From JALQUL01 sp964556425 (GTDB lineage: Bacteria > Pseudomonadota > Gammaproteobacteria > Burkholderiales > Burkholderiaceae_C): a stretch of 64,000 nucleotides of DNA. The translations under genes and the position numbers were made by a program. The notes below the pieces were generated by a model. That model searched no databases. It saw only the letters and a program-made list of their open reading frames with translations, and was not told where the DNA came from. Position 1 is the first letter of the stretch, and each line of letters begins with the position of its first letter. Of this stretch, positions 18,108 to 26,245 are shown one piece after another. The stretch is from NCBI GenBank assembly GCA_964556425.1, contig CAZKWC010000001.1:1-64000 (forward strand), in the 5' to 3' direction.

Positions 18108-18501
18108 CTTCGAAGCCTCCTAAATGGTCTAAAAAAAGCAGAAACTATTTTTTGTGACAACGTGATAACTCAACGTGGTTCAAACTGAGTGCAAGAAATG
18201 TTGCTCCCTGCACGTATCCTAACGGATGTAAGATGCTATTCAGCATCGGTACATTCCCTAGTTTAGACAATGTTTTTTCGAGGGTAAAGCAATAAATATT
18301 TGCCCTATTTTAGAGCGTGTCGTTAAGGTGTATTTACGAGTCGCTTTTTTGGTTTAAATACGCCATAAAAGAGATAGGTTCTGTAAGTTTTATCAGTTTA
18401 CTCCAATTTTAGAGTGAAAATCGAAAAAAGTGATCACTTTAAAATTCGGTATGATTGGTAGCTAAGAAAATAAACTTTAAGTATTGGAGGGCATAAAAAG
18501 T
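18108..18501. promoter_or_regulatory. Divergent control region between the Dpp-like operon and proVW, with dyad and repeats
   Basis: This 394-base region has no gene. It holds a dyad ATGTA-GATGC-tattca-GCATC-TACAT (18226-18254, with one and two intervening bases in the arms), two copies of CAACGTG 13 bases apart (18158-18164 and 18171-18177), and CGTGTCG / CGAGTCG exactly 21 bases apart (18316-18322 and 18337-18343). The last pair resembles repeats before the corrinoid operon and the mttB-like gene. Binding proteins are not identified; an AraC-type regulator is a reasonable guess. Confidence 0.5.
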
Positions 18502-19716
18502 ATGACAAGCATCAATAAAGTGCAGGTAAAAAATCTTTACAAAGTGTTTGGAGAAAATCCAAATTTGGCTATGCAAATGATTAAAAATGGTCAAAATAAA
18601 GATCAAATTTTTCAACAAACCGGTATGGTTTTAGGAGTACGTGACGCTACTTTTGATGTACGCCAAGGAGAGATTTTTGTATTAATGGGCTTGTCTGGCT
18701 CTGGCAAATCGACGCTTATTCGACTACTCAACCGTTTGGTAGAGCCTACCGCTGGTGAGGTACTTCTAGATGGTCGAGATGTCGCTAAATTAGATGAAAA
18801 ATCACTCATTAATTTACGCCGAAAAGACATGGCAATGGTGTTTCAGTCTTTTGCTTTGTTACCTCATTTAACGGTATTACAAAACACTGCCTTTGGCCTA
18901 GAGGTGGCTGGAGTTGCTAAAACTGTGCGCGAACGCCGTGCTTACGAGGTACTAGAGCAGGTTGGTCTTAAAGCGTTTGCTGGCAAAAAACCCTCTGAAT
19001 TATCGGGTGGTATGCAGCAACGCGTTGGCTTGGCAAGAGCCTTGGCAGTTGACCCATCGCTCATGTTAATGGATGAGGCTTTTTCAGCTCTTGACCCCCT
19101 TAAACGCACTGAAATGCAGGAGCTTTTATTACAACTCCAAAAAGAGCAACAACGCACCATTGTGTTTGTTTCTCACGACCTAGATGAAGCTTTTAAAATT
19201 GGCAATCGCATTGCAATTATGGAGGGCGGAAGAATTGTTCAAGTGGGTACACCCGATGAAATTTTGCGTAATCCAAGCGAAGAATATGTACGAGCCTTTT
19301 TTAAAGGTGTAGATGTTAAAAAATACTTTGTTGCACAAGATTTGGTCGAGTCAGCAGACATTTTTAACTGGTCAGATTTTTCTAGCTCCAACGCAACTGA
19401 AATGTGTGCCAATTTGTTAGAAAAAATGCATCAAAATGGACAGCAAAAAATTTATCTCACTAATTCTGAAGGTCGCCTTTTAGGTCAGGTTTTACAAGAT
19501 GAATTAAGAGTGGCTTTAAGCAATCAATCGGTTCAGTCAGGTCTTTGGCAAGCTAGTTCTGCGTCTTGTGTGAGTGCTTTTATGCCAATGCATGAATTGG
19601 CCAAAGAGGTGGTGAAAGCCAAACACAGCGTGGCGGTTGTCGATGCAGAGCAAAAAATATTAGGTCAGGTCAGTCAAGCTGGGCTGTTATCTCGATTAGT
19701 CACTGAAGAGGAATAA
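18502..19716 (+). CDS. proV: Glycine betaine/proline betaine ABC transporter ATP-binding protein (ProV/OpuAA)
   Basis: The ATG at 18502 follows GGAGGG by ten bases; an in-frame TTG further upstream is less likely. The protein of 404 residues has the ProV-specific N-terminus (KVQVKNLYKVFGENP, then MIKNGQNKDQIFQQTG), Walker A GLSGSGKS (63-70), signature LSGGMQQRVGLARAL and Walker B LMLMDEAFSALDP. The C-terminal part resembles a degenerate CBS-type module used for osmosensing in OpuA/ProV. It powers uptake of betaine-type compounds with the permease gene starting 4 bases downstream. The binding protein is encoded about 9 kb away. Confidence 0.94.
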   Translation: MTSINKVQVKNLYKVFGENPNLAMQMIKNGQNKDQIFQQTGMVLGVRDATFDVRQGEIFVLMGLSGSGKSTLIRLLNRLVEPTAGEVLLDGRDVAKLDEKSLINLRRKDMAMVFQSFALLPHLTVLQNTAFGLEVAGVAKTVRERRAYEVLEQVGLKAFAGKKPSELSGGMQQRVGLARALAVDPSLMLMDEAFSALDPLKRTEMQELLLQLQKEQQRTIVFVSHDLDEAFKIGNRIAIMEGGRIVQVGTPDEILRNPSEEYVRAFFKGVDVKKYFVAQDLVESADIFNWSDFSSSNATEMCANLLEKMHQNGQQKIYLTNSEGRLLGQVLQDELRVALSNQSVQSGLWQASSASCVSAFMPMHELAKEVVKAKHSVAVVDAEQKILGQVSQAGLLSRLVTEEE

Positions 19717-19719
19717 ATC

Positions 19720-20598
19720 ATGTGGAATCTTGAAGAATTAAGTGAAGTTGTGACCTTAGGTGAATGGGTAGATCAAGGCGTTAAGTTTGTAATTGACAAC
19801 GATGGCGGCAGCATTGAGCACACAGGCGTTATTGTCGATTGGATGACTGAGGTTTTAGAAATTGGTTTGTCGGCTACCCCTTGGTGGATTTTCGCTATTG
19901 TGACAGCCGCTATTGGTTTTTGGCGTTTAGGCTGGAAGTTTGCAGTGTTTTGTTTTACTTCGTGTGCCTTGATTTTTTTAATGGGATTTTGGCCCCAAAC
20001 CATGATTACCCTTGCCCTGATTTTTGCTTCTACTATCATTAGTTTGGTTTTGGGTTTGCCATTGGGTATTTGGATGGCAAAAAGTAATCGGGTGGCCTCT
20101 TTGATTCGACCAGTGCTTGATTTTATGCAAACCATGCCGGCTTTTGTGTATTTGATTCCAGCTGCTATGTTGTTTGGTTTAGGTCGTGTACCAGGAGTGT
20201 TGGCCACTGTTATTTTTGCAATGCCACCTGTGGTGAGGTTAACCAATTTAGGTATTCGCCAAGTGAGCAAAGAGCAAGTTGAAGCCGGTATTACCTTTGG
20301 TTGTACACCTGCACAATTGTTATTTAAGGTGCAACTTCCAAGCGCCATGCCCTCGGTAATGGCGGGCATTAATCAAACTATTATGATGGCCCTATCGATG
20401 GTCATTATTGCCTCTATGGTGGGCGCTGGTGGCCTAGGTAATGATGTTTTGTCTGGTATTTCTAAACTCGATATTGGTTTAGGATTTGAGTCGGGATTAG
20501 CTGTGGTTTTATTGGCTATTATTTTGGACAGAATTACTGAAACTTTTAACGGTGAAACTACAAAACGACGTCGGTTTTGGCAAAAGCGCTCAAACTAA
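19720..20598 (+). CDS. proW: Glycine betaine ABC transporter permease (ProW/OpuAB)
   Basis: The 292-residue membrane protein has an N-terminal amphipathic region, then about six to seven helices. It carries the ProW permease motif VKEQVEAGITFGCTP-type segment (here SKEQVEAGITFGCTPAQLLF) and MPSVMAGINQTIMMALSMVIIASMVGAGGLG, diagnostic of the betaine/choline permease family. It follows proV with only three bases between the genes and must be translated with it. With ProV and the binding protein at 29377 it would import glycine betaine, choline or proline betaine. Confidence 0.94.
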   Translation: MWNLEELSEVVTLGEWVDQGVKFVIDNDGGSIEHTGVIVDWMTEVLEIGLSATPWWIFAIVTAAIGFWRLGWKFAVFCFTSCALIFLMGFWPQTMITLALIFASTIISLVLGLPLGIWMAKSNRVASLIRPVLDFMQTMPAFVYLIPAAMLFGLGRVPGVLATVIFAMPPVVRLTNLGIRQVSKEQVEAGITFGCTPAQLLFKVQLPSAMPSVMAGINQTIMMALSMVIIASMVGAGGLGNDVLSGISKLDIGLGFESGLAVVLLAIILDRITETFNGETTKRRRFWQKRSN

Positions 20599-20715
20599 AT
20601 GACAATTTGATGATACAGGCCATTTGTGCTTATACAATCCAGTCAATCGAACACATTAGGTTCACCGGAATAGTTTTTAGCACAAAAGGGCCTGTCCCTG
20701 ATCAAGGTAAATTGG

Positions 20716-21762
20716 ATGATACAAAAAGACGGTCTTATTAACGGGCGTGTATATCCCAAAAGGCATTTTGTTTTTTTAACACTTGCTAATTATTCACTTA
20801 TTGCACTCTCTAGTGCTGTTGAAGCTCTTCGAATGGCTAATCGGGTGGCAGAGCAAGAAGCCTACTCATGGACTATTGCTACCGTTGATGGAAGTGTAGC
20901 GAGTGCCAGCAATGGACTTACCTTATCACCGACTTGCAAGCTTGAAAATGCTTTACCAGCCGATATTGTCTTTGTTTGTGGTGGCGTTAATGTAGAACAT
21001 GCCACTACCCCAGAGTTATTAGCCGCACTTCGTTCACTAGAACGACAAGGCATTGCATTGGGCTCTTTGTGCACCGGTGGTTATGCCTTGGCAAAAGCGG
21101 GCTTACTCGATAAATACAAAGCAGTGGTACATTGGGAAAATATGTCATCTCTGCGTGAAGAGTTCCCTCGGGTGATTTATTCAGATCAGGTGTTTTCAAT
21201 TGATCGCAACCGTTATACCTGTTCAGGTGGAGTAGCGCCACTTGACTTAATGCTCAATATCATTAAGTTAGATATGGGTAAGGATGTAGCCCCACGTATT
21301 TCCGAACAATTTATTGTCGATAGGATACGAAGCGATCAAGACCGACAGCATATACCTCTGCAGGTTAGAGTCGGTTTGTATCATGAAAATTTAATTGAGG
21401 CGGCCGCACTAATGGAAGCGAATATTGAAGAGCCTTTACCTCTTGATGAAATTGCCAGTTTGGTAGGTGTTTCTAGGAGGCAAATCGAGCGTTTATTTAA
21501 ACGTTATGTGGGGCAAGTACCTGCTAAATATTATTTAGATTTGCGACTGCGTAGAGCCAGAGGTTTATTACTACAAACTGGAATGTCAGTCATGGAAGTG
21601 GCGGTGGCATGTGGTTTTCAGTCCCCACCTCATTTTTCCAAGTGTTATCGCAATATGTTTGGTCGTACCCCAAGCACAGAAAGGCAAATGGGGATAGAGC
21701 GCACTGATGATGCTCAAAGCAAATCACGTCTCAACGAAGCGAAAAATCAGTCACTTGAATAA
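20716..21762 (+). CDS. GlxA-family AraC-type transcriptional regulator (candidate betaine/carnitine regulator)
   Basis: The 348-residue protein has an N-terminal DJ-1/PfpI-like domain (FVFLTLANYSLIALSSAVEALRMANRVA, then GSLCTGGYALAKAGLL with the nucleophile-elbow Cys) and a C-terminal AraC helix-turn-helix pair (about 235-335: LDEIASLVGVSRRQIERLFKRY, ACGFQSPPHFSKCYRNMFG). The architecture is that of GbdR and CdhR, activators of betaine and carnitine catabolism in Pseudomonas. It lies directly downstream of proVW inside the amine island, so control of these genes is the likely role. Its DNA targets may be the CGAC-type repeats seen nearby. Confidence 0.88.
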   Translation: MIQKDGLINGRVYPKRHFVFLTLANYSLIALSSAVEALRMANRVAEQEAYSWTIATVDGSVASASNGLTLSPTCKLENALPADIVFVCGGVNVEHATTPELLAALRSLERQGIALGSLCTGGYALAKAGLLDKYKAVVHWENMSSLREEFPRVIYSDQVFSIDRNRYTCSGGVAPLDLMLNIIKLDMGKDVAPRISEQFIVDRIRSDQDRQHIPLQVRVGLYHENLIEAAALMEANIEEPLPLDEIASLVGVSRRQIERLFKRYVGQVPAKYYLDLRLRRARGLLLQTGMSVMEVAVACGFQSPPHFSKCYRNMFGRTPSTERQMGIERTDDAQSKSRLNEAKNQSLE

Positions 21763-21800
21763 TAGTTGATAGGATATCTTAATTAAATGATTAAAAAAAA

Positions 21801-21833
21801 ACAGGTTTTAAAATGAATTAAAACCTGTTTTTT
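21801..21833. terminator. Bidirectional terminator between the regulator and purU
   Basis: ACAGGTTTTAA (21801-21811) pairs with TTAAAACCTGT (21818-21828), with an A run on the left and a T run on the right. It serves two convergent genes. Confidence 0.9.
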
Positions 21834-21884
21834 CATTAAAAGAACTCAAACTTACTGTTTTTGTAAGCATTAAGTCTTTAATAA

Positions 21885-22760
21885 TTATCTAAAAACGACA
21901 GTACGGCTACCGTTTAAAAATACTCGGCGTTGTAAATAAAAACGTACAGCTGCAGATAAGGCACGGCATTCAGAATCACGACCTGCAGCGGCTAGTTTGT
22001 CAGGGGTGTAGCTGTGATCAACACGTTCAACGATTTGCTCAATGATTGGACCTTCATCAAGGTCGGAAGTAACATAGTGGGCAGTTGCACCAGTTAGTTT
22101 TACACCACGCTCATGGGCTTGGTGATAAGGTTTAGCACCTTTAAAACCAGGTAAGAATGAGTGGTGAATATTAATGGCACGACCGCTTAACTGTTTGCAT
22201 AAATTGTCAGACAAAATTTGCATATAACGCGCTAAAACGACTAATTCAGATTGAGTTTGATCAACGATTTCGAGTAATTTAGCTTCTTGTTCGGCTTTGT
22301 TAGCTGGATTTACCGGCAAATGAATAAAAGGAATGTTTCTGAAGTCGGCTAATGGCTTGAGGTCTGGATGGTTGGAAACCACCGCCGTAATTTCCATATT
22401 GAGTTCGCCAGTGCGATGACGATAAAACAAGTCTTCGAGGCAATGGTCGTACTTGGAAACCATTATTAACACTTTAGGTTTGACTGAAGCGTCTTCAATA
22501 GACCAAGTCATTTGTTCTTGGTTGCCAATTGTGGCAAATTTTTCACGTAATTGCTCTAAAGCTGGCGCTTGGTTACCTTCAGAGAAGAAAGTGGTGCGCA
22601 TAAAAAATTTGCCGCTAATTACATCATCAAACTGTTGCATTTCAGTGATGTAACATTTATGGGCGGCTAAAAAGCCAGAGACAACAGCTACTGTGCCCAA
22701 GCGGCTATCGCATGTCGCTTTTAGAATATAAGAGGGGTTGCCTTCTTGTCCAATGCTCAT
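21885..22760 (-). CDS. purU: Formyltetrahydrofolate deformylase
   Basis: The 291-residue protein has an N-terminal ACT domain (about 8-85) and a C-terminal formyltransferase-type domain with INIHHSFLPGFKGAKPYHQA (catalytic Asn/His) and DLDEGPIIEQ (catalytic Asp). It hydrolyses 10-formyl-tetrahydrofolate to formate and tetrahydrofolate. A GAGGAC ribosome site precedes the start. It is divergent from the corrinoid operon and shares its control region. In this setting it would release one-carbon units from demethylation as formate and regenerate tetrahydrofolate, as in other betaine- and glycine-degrading bacteria. Confidence 0.95.
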   Translation of the reverse strand: MSIGQEGNPSYILKATCDSRLGTVAVVSGFLAAHKCYITEMQQFDDVISGKFFMRTTFFSEGNQAPALEQLREKFATIGNQEQMTWSIEDASVKPKVLIMVSKYDHCLEDLFYRHRTGELNMEITAVVSNHPDLKPLADFRNIPFIHLPVNPANKAEQEAKLLEIVDQTQSELVVLARYMQILSDNLCKQLSGRAINIHHSFLPGFKGAKPYHQAHERGVKLTGATAHYVTSDLDEGPIIEQIVERVDHSYTPDKLAAAGRDSECRALSAAVRFYLQRRVFLNGSRTVVFR

Positions 22761-22857
22761 TTTGTAATGTCCTCAAAAACTAGGTTGAAAATTTTGCTTT
22801 TTTAAGCGTTCACAGGTCACACAGTTTAGAATGATGGTGTAGTTAGGTTTGCCCGTT

Positions 22858-22928
22858 CACGACAACAATCGAAACGTACACGACATACCAACTTGTTGCT
22901 ATCGGGTACGATAAATAGTATTGTCGTG
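22858..22928. promoter_or_regulatory. Repeated CACGACA motif in the purU / corrinoid-operon control region
   Basis: CACGACA occurs at 22858-22864 and again at 22879-22885, exactly 21 bases apart, and an inverted copy TTGTCGTG lies at 22921-22928. The first and third copies form a perfect eight-base inverted pair (CACGACAA/TTGTCGTG). Direct repeats two helical turns apart suit an AraC-type dimer, and the inverted copy could serve the divergent gene. Function is inferred. Confidence 0.5.
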
Positions 22929-23056
22929 TTGCGATAAGCTCAAGTCGCTAATTGTGCACCAATTTTAGGTGGTGGCATTTAATATTTTTAACCATGTTGG
23001 TACGAGATAAAACCCCTTTCAATCTCTACCTCAATAACAAATTTTTTGGAGGTCTT

Positions 23057-23755
23057 ATGGCTGATGATTTTGATGATTTAGACTTAAATACACTTAACGA
23101 TGACGAATTAGTTGAGCAAGTCCATGATGACCTTTACAACGGTTTACGTGAAGAAGTAGTCGAAGCGACCAATATTCTTTTACAACGCGGTTGGACTGCA
23201 GGCAAAGTTTTAGATGAAGCTTTGGTTGAAGGTATGCGCATTGTAGGCGTTGATTTCCGTGACGGCATCTTGTTTGTGCCTGAAGTTTTGTTGGCTGCAA
23301 ACGCCATGAAAGGCGGAATGGAAATTTTGCGTCCATTGTTAGTCGAGACAGGTGTTGAGCCTATCGGTAAAATGGTAATTGGCACCGTTAAGGGCGACAT
23401 CCATGACATCGGTAAAAACTTGGTAGGCATGATGATGGAAGGCGCTGGTTTTGAAGTGATCGACTTGGGCATTAACAACCCAGTTGAAAAATACCTCGAA
23501 GCACTCGAAGAGCACAAACCAGATATCTTAGGTATGTCTGCTTTGTTGACTACTACTATGCCTTACATGAAAGTCGTTATTGACACCATGAAAGAAAAAG
23601 GCCTACGTGATGATTTCATCGTGTTGGTAGGTGGTGCACCACTTAACGAAGAATTCGGTAAAGCGGTGGGTGCAGATGCCTATTGCCGCGATGCAGGTGT
23701 TGCAGTGGAAACTGCAAAATCCATGATTGCTGCACGTCGTGCTGCTCGTGCCTAA
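23057..23755 (+). CDS. Corrinoid (B12-binding) methyl carrier protein
   Basis: The ATG at 23057 has a GGAGG site five bases upstream, so the longer frame is not used. The 232-residue protein has a helical cap domain (about 20-105) and a Rossmann-like B12 domain with GDIHDIGKNLVGMMMEGAGFEVIDLG, whose DxHxxG histidine ligates cobalt, and a C-terminal GGAPL loop. This is the MtaC/MtbC/MttC type of shuttle protein. It would accept a methyl group from the MttB-family enzyme and give it to tetrahydrofolate. The tail ends AARRAARA, weakly like the Arg-rich tails of its partners. First gene of an operon running to 29200. Confidence 0.95.
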   Translation: MADDFDDLDLNTLNDDELVEQVHDDLYNGLREEVVEATNILLQRGWTAGKVLDEALVEGMRIVGVDFRDGILFVPEVLLAANAMKGGMEILRPLLVETGVEPIGKMVIGTVKGDIHDIGKNLVGMMMEGAGFEVIDLGINNPVEKYLEALEEHKPDILGMSALLTTTMPYMKVVIDTMKEKGLRDDFIVLVGGAPLNEEFGKAVGADAYCRDAGVAVETAKSMIAARRAARA

Positions 23756-23789
23756 TTTTTAGCCAATTAATTCTTAATTCAGGCAAAAA

Positions 23790-24413
23790 ATGAATAACGC
23801 ACCTAAGGTTTTGTTAATAGCCTGCGGTGCGTTGGCAAACGAAATTATTGCGCTTTGCCGCATTAATCATTGGGAGCATTTTGATGTGCAGTGTTTACCT
23901 GCACATTTTCATAATCGCCCCGAACTTATCGCTCCCGCATTAGCTGAAAAGCTTAAACAAAACCGAGGCCTTTTTTCAAAGGTCCTGGTAGCTTACGCCG
24001 ATTGTGGTACGGGCGGCGATTTAGACCGAGTGATTGCAGCAGAGGGTGGTTGTATAGAGCGTTTGCCAGGCGCACACTGCTACGAATTTTTTGCCGGTTC
24101 AAATGCTTTTGCAGCTATTGAACAGGAAGAGTTTGGAACTTTTTACCTTACCGATTTTCTCTTAAGACATTTTGATCGATTTGTGATTGAAGGCTTGGGC
24201 ATTGACAAGCATCCCGAGTTGATGGAGATGTATTTTGGAAATTACAAACGACTGCTTTATTTAGCACAAGTTCCTACTCCCGAGCGCCTAATTGAGGCGC
24301 AGGCAGCTGCCGATAAATTGGGTTTGAGATTTGAGTACAAAGAAACAGGTTATGGTGACCTTGAAAGTGGTATGAAACAAATAACCGAAAGGGTTGTACA
24401 GTGGCAAAAATGA
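23790..24413 (+). CDS. DUF1638 domain-containing protein
   Basis: The 207-residue protein matches DUF1638: VLLIACGALANEI at the start, then ADCGTGGDLDRVI and RLPGAHCYEFFAGS in the middle. Conserved cysteines (in LIACGAL, ADCGTG, GAHCYEF) and a histidine could bind a metal or corrinoid, but no function is established. DUF1638 genes recur in clusters for corrinoid-dependent methyl transfer, which is the only clue. It lies between the corrinoid protein and the small 'virulence factor' gene, overlapping the latter by 13 bases. Confidence 0.88.
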   Translation: MNNAPKVLLIACGALANEIIALCRINHWEHFDVQCLPAHFHNRPELIAPALAEKLKQNRGLFSKVLVAYADCGTGGDLDRVIAAEGGCIERLPGAHCYEFFAGSNAFAAIEQEEFGTFYLTDFLLRHFDRFVIEGLGIDKHPELMEMYFGNYKRLLYLAQVPTPERLIEAQAAADKLGLRFEYKETGYGDLESGMKQITERVVQWQK

Positions 24414-24748
24414 TTTTAATTTCCTGGCGCGATATACCTTCACAAGTGGTTGTGAAGCAAGGTCGTGAAACAGGTAAAGTTCAACTTTCACATCGTTTTC
24501 AAGAGGCAATTGACCGAGCCGCTATGCGAGCAGGTAAAGCTGGTTCTGATGCGTATTTAGCCGATTGGAAAAGAAGTGCTCCAGTGGAATGTGGTAATGA
24601 TATGCAGGTGGTCGCACAGGCTGAAGCCGATCGCATAGAGGCGCTTTATTCTGACGACGACTTATTGCGTTTAATTCGCGCTCATGGAGTGGATGAAACG
24701 CTTCAAGCAGCTGACCCTGCAACTGACAATTCTCAAGAGGCATCATAA
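24401..24748 (+). CDS. Virulence-factor family small protein (function unknown)
   Basis: The 115-residue protein resembles the family named 'Virulence factor' in domain databases: MILISWRDIPSQVVVKQGR at the start, FQEAIDRAAMRAGKAGSDAYLADW in the middle. The name is historical and no biochemical role is known. Its start overlaps the end of the DUF1638 gene by 13 bases and the next gene starts two bases after its stop, so it is made with the methyl-transfer enzymes. It has no signal peptide or membrane segment, so it is cytoplasmic. Confidence 0.82.
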   Translation: MAKMILISWRDIPSQVVVKQGRETGKVQLSHRFQEAIDRAAMRAGKAGSDAYLADWKRSAPVECGNDMQVVAQAEADRIEALYSDDDLLRLIRAHGVDETLQAADPATDNSQEAS

Positions 24749-24750
24749 AA

Positions 24751-25236
24751 ATGTACAGCGTAAGGCGTTGGGCAGTTCGCCATGCCCGTGGTTTAGAATG
24801 GTTTTACAACCAGTTTGAAAATGTTTTGGTGGCTTTGCATCCGGTGTTTAATAAAATTGGCTATGAACGCCTTGAAGCACCCGTAGCACGATTTGAAAAA
24901 TTCACCAAAGGTTTTTTATTTGATTGCAAAATGTGTGGACAGTGTGCATTAAGTTCCACTGGCATGTCATGCTCGATGAATTGTCCCAAAACCATTCGTA
25001 ATGGGCCATGTGGTGGCGTAAGAGCCAATGGTAATTGCGAAGTAAAGCCTGAAATGCGCTGTGTTTGGGTAGAAGGTTTTGCCGGTAGCCAAAGAATGAA
25101 AGAAGGCCAGCAAGCGATTAAAGTAGTTCAAATTGCAGTAGATAGGCGTTTAGAAGGGCGTTCTTCTTGGCTCAAAGTAGCGCGCGAAAAAGGAATGTTA
25201 AAAGCAGCTAAAAAAGGGGATTCCAATGCGCTTTGA
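24751..25236 (+). CDS. Cysteine-rich methylenetetrahydrofolate reductase C-terminal domain protein
   Basis: The 161-residue protein carries CKMCGQCALSSTGMSC, then MNCPKTIRNGPCGGVRANG and CEVKPEMRCVWVEG, the dense Cys pattern of the MTHFR C-terminal family, which probably binds iron-sulfur or zinc. It overlaps the downstream metF-like gene by 11 bases. In acetogens a related zinc/iron-sulfur subunit (MetV) associates with MetF. Here it likely supports electron transfer for a reductase running in the methyl-oxidising direction. That direction is inferred from the pathway. Confidence 0.85.
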   Translation: MYSVRRWAVRHARGLEWFYNQFENVLVALHPVFNKIGYERLEAPVARFEKFTKGFLFDCKMCGQCALSSTGMSCSMNCPKTIRNGPCGGVRANGNCEVKPEMRCVWVEGFAGSQRMKEGQQAIKVVQIAVDRRLEGRSSWLKVAREKGMLKAAKKGDSNAL

Positions 25237-26230
25237 AGATGAACCAGTACCAGGCTACCCATTGCCTATTTTGCCTGGCCACACTTCACCAGGTCGATTT
25301 GAACGAGTTTTGCGCAGTGGCGGTTTTGCCATTACTGCAGAAGTAGAACCACCTGATTCAGCCGATCCAGAAGAAGTTTACCGCAGGGCTAAAATGTTTG
25401 ATGGCTATGTAGACGCCATTAATGCAACAGATGGAAGTGGTGCTAATTGCCACATGTCTAGCCTTGCAGTTTGTTCTTTGTTGACCAAAGTGGGTTATGC
25501 CCCAGTCATGCAAATTTCTTGTCGCGATAAAAACCGTATTGCCATTCAAGGTGATATTTTAGGTGGCGCGGCCATGGGAGTTTGCAATATTTTATGTTTA
25601 TCGGGTGATGGTGTGCAGTCAGGCGACCATCCTCAAGCTAAACCTGTATTTGATCTTGATTGTATGTCTTTGCTTGAAATCGCAAGAACCATGCGCGATG
25701 ATCATAAGTTTCAAAGTGGGCGTAAAATCACCTATGCACCAAGGGTGTTTTTAGGTGCGGCTGCCAACCCGTTTGGCTTGCCTTTTGATTGGCGTGCCGA
25801 GCGAGTCGCTAAAAAAGTGGCCGCAGGTGCTCAGTTCATTCAAACTCAGTATTGTTATGACGTGCCCCGTTTAAAATTGTTTATGCAACAACTTGAAGAC
25901 TTGGGTGTACTTGACAAAGTTTATATGCTAATTGGTGTGGGCCCAATGAGGTCTGCTAAAGTGGCCGACTGGATGCGTACCAATGTGCCTGGCGTGCACA
26001 TTCCAGATGCTATTATCAAACGTATGGCAGGCGCTGAAAAGCAAGCCATTGAGGGTCGTAATATTTGTATTGAATTGATTCAAGAAATCAAGGAAATCAA
26101 AGGGGTTGCTGGTGTCCACATCATGGCATATCGCCAAGAAGATACCGTGCCAGAAATTGTCGAACGCTCTGGCGTTTTAAACGGTAGGGTGCCTTGGTAT
26201 CCAGGCCGTGATCAAGTTGAAACTCAATAA
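25226..26230 (+). CDS. Methylenetetrahydrofolate reductase, MetF family (divergent)
   Basis: The 334-residue protein has the MetF TIM-barrel pattern: GFAITAEVEPPDSADPEEVYRR (catalytic Glu region), VDAINATDGSGANCHMS and AQFIQTQYCYDVPRLKLFM. It interconverts methylene- and methyl-tetrahydrofolate with FAD. Several features set it apart from biosynthetic MetF: its longer N-terminus, its coupling to the Cys-rich gene upstream and its operon. I infer that it oxidises methyl-tetrahydrofolate produced from betaine. A GGGGA ribosome site lies inside the previous gene. Confidence 0.9.
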   Translation: MRFEDEPVPGYPLPILPGHTSPGRFERVLRSGGFAITAEVEPPDSADPEEVYRRAKMFDGYVDAINATDGSGANCHMSSLAVCSLLTKVGYAPVMQISCRDKNRIAIQGDILGGAAMGVCNILCLSGDGVQSGDHPQAKPVFDLDCMSLLEIARTMRDDHKFQSGRKITYAPRVFLGAAANPFGLPFDWRAERVAKKVAAGAQFIQTQYCYDVPRLKLFMQQLEDLGVLDKVYMLIGVGPMRSAKVADWMRTNVPGVHIPDAIIKRMAGAEKQAIEGRNICIELIQEIKEIKGVAGVHIMAYRQEDTVPEIVERSGVLNGRVPWYPGRDQVETQ

Positions 26231-26245
26231 AAGGAAGTAATTAAA

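Noticed and set aside
19773..20369. Long open frame (198 codons) antisense to proW
   Set aside because: Composition is rich in Lys, Pro, Ile and Thr without a family pattern, and it mirrors the codon structure of proW. The proW call is certain.
22761..23056. Cobalamin riboswitch before the corrinoid operon
   Set aside because: I looked for a B12-box-like sequence and the expected large folded leader here and before mttB, and saw neither.
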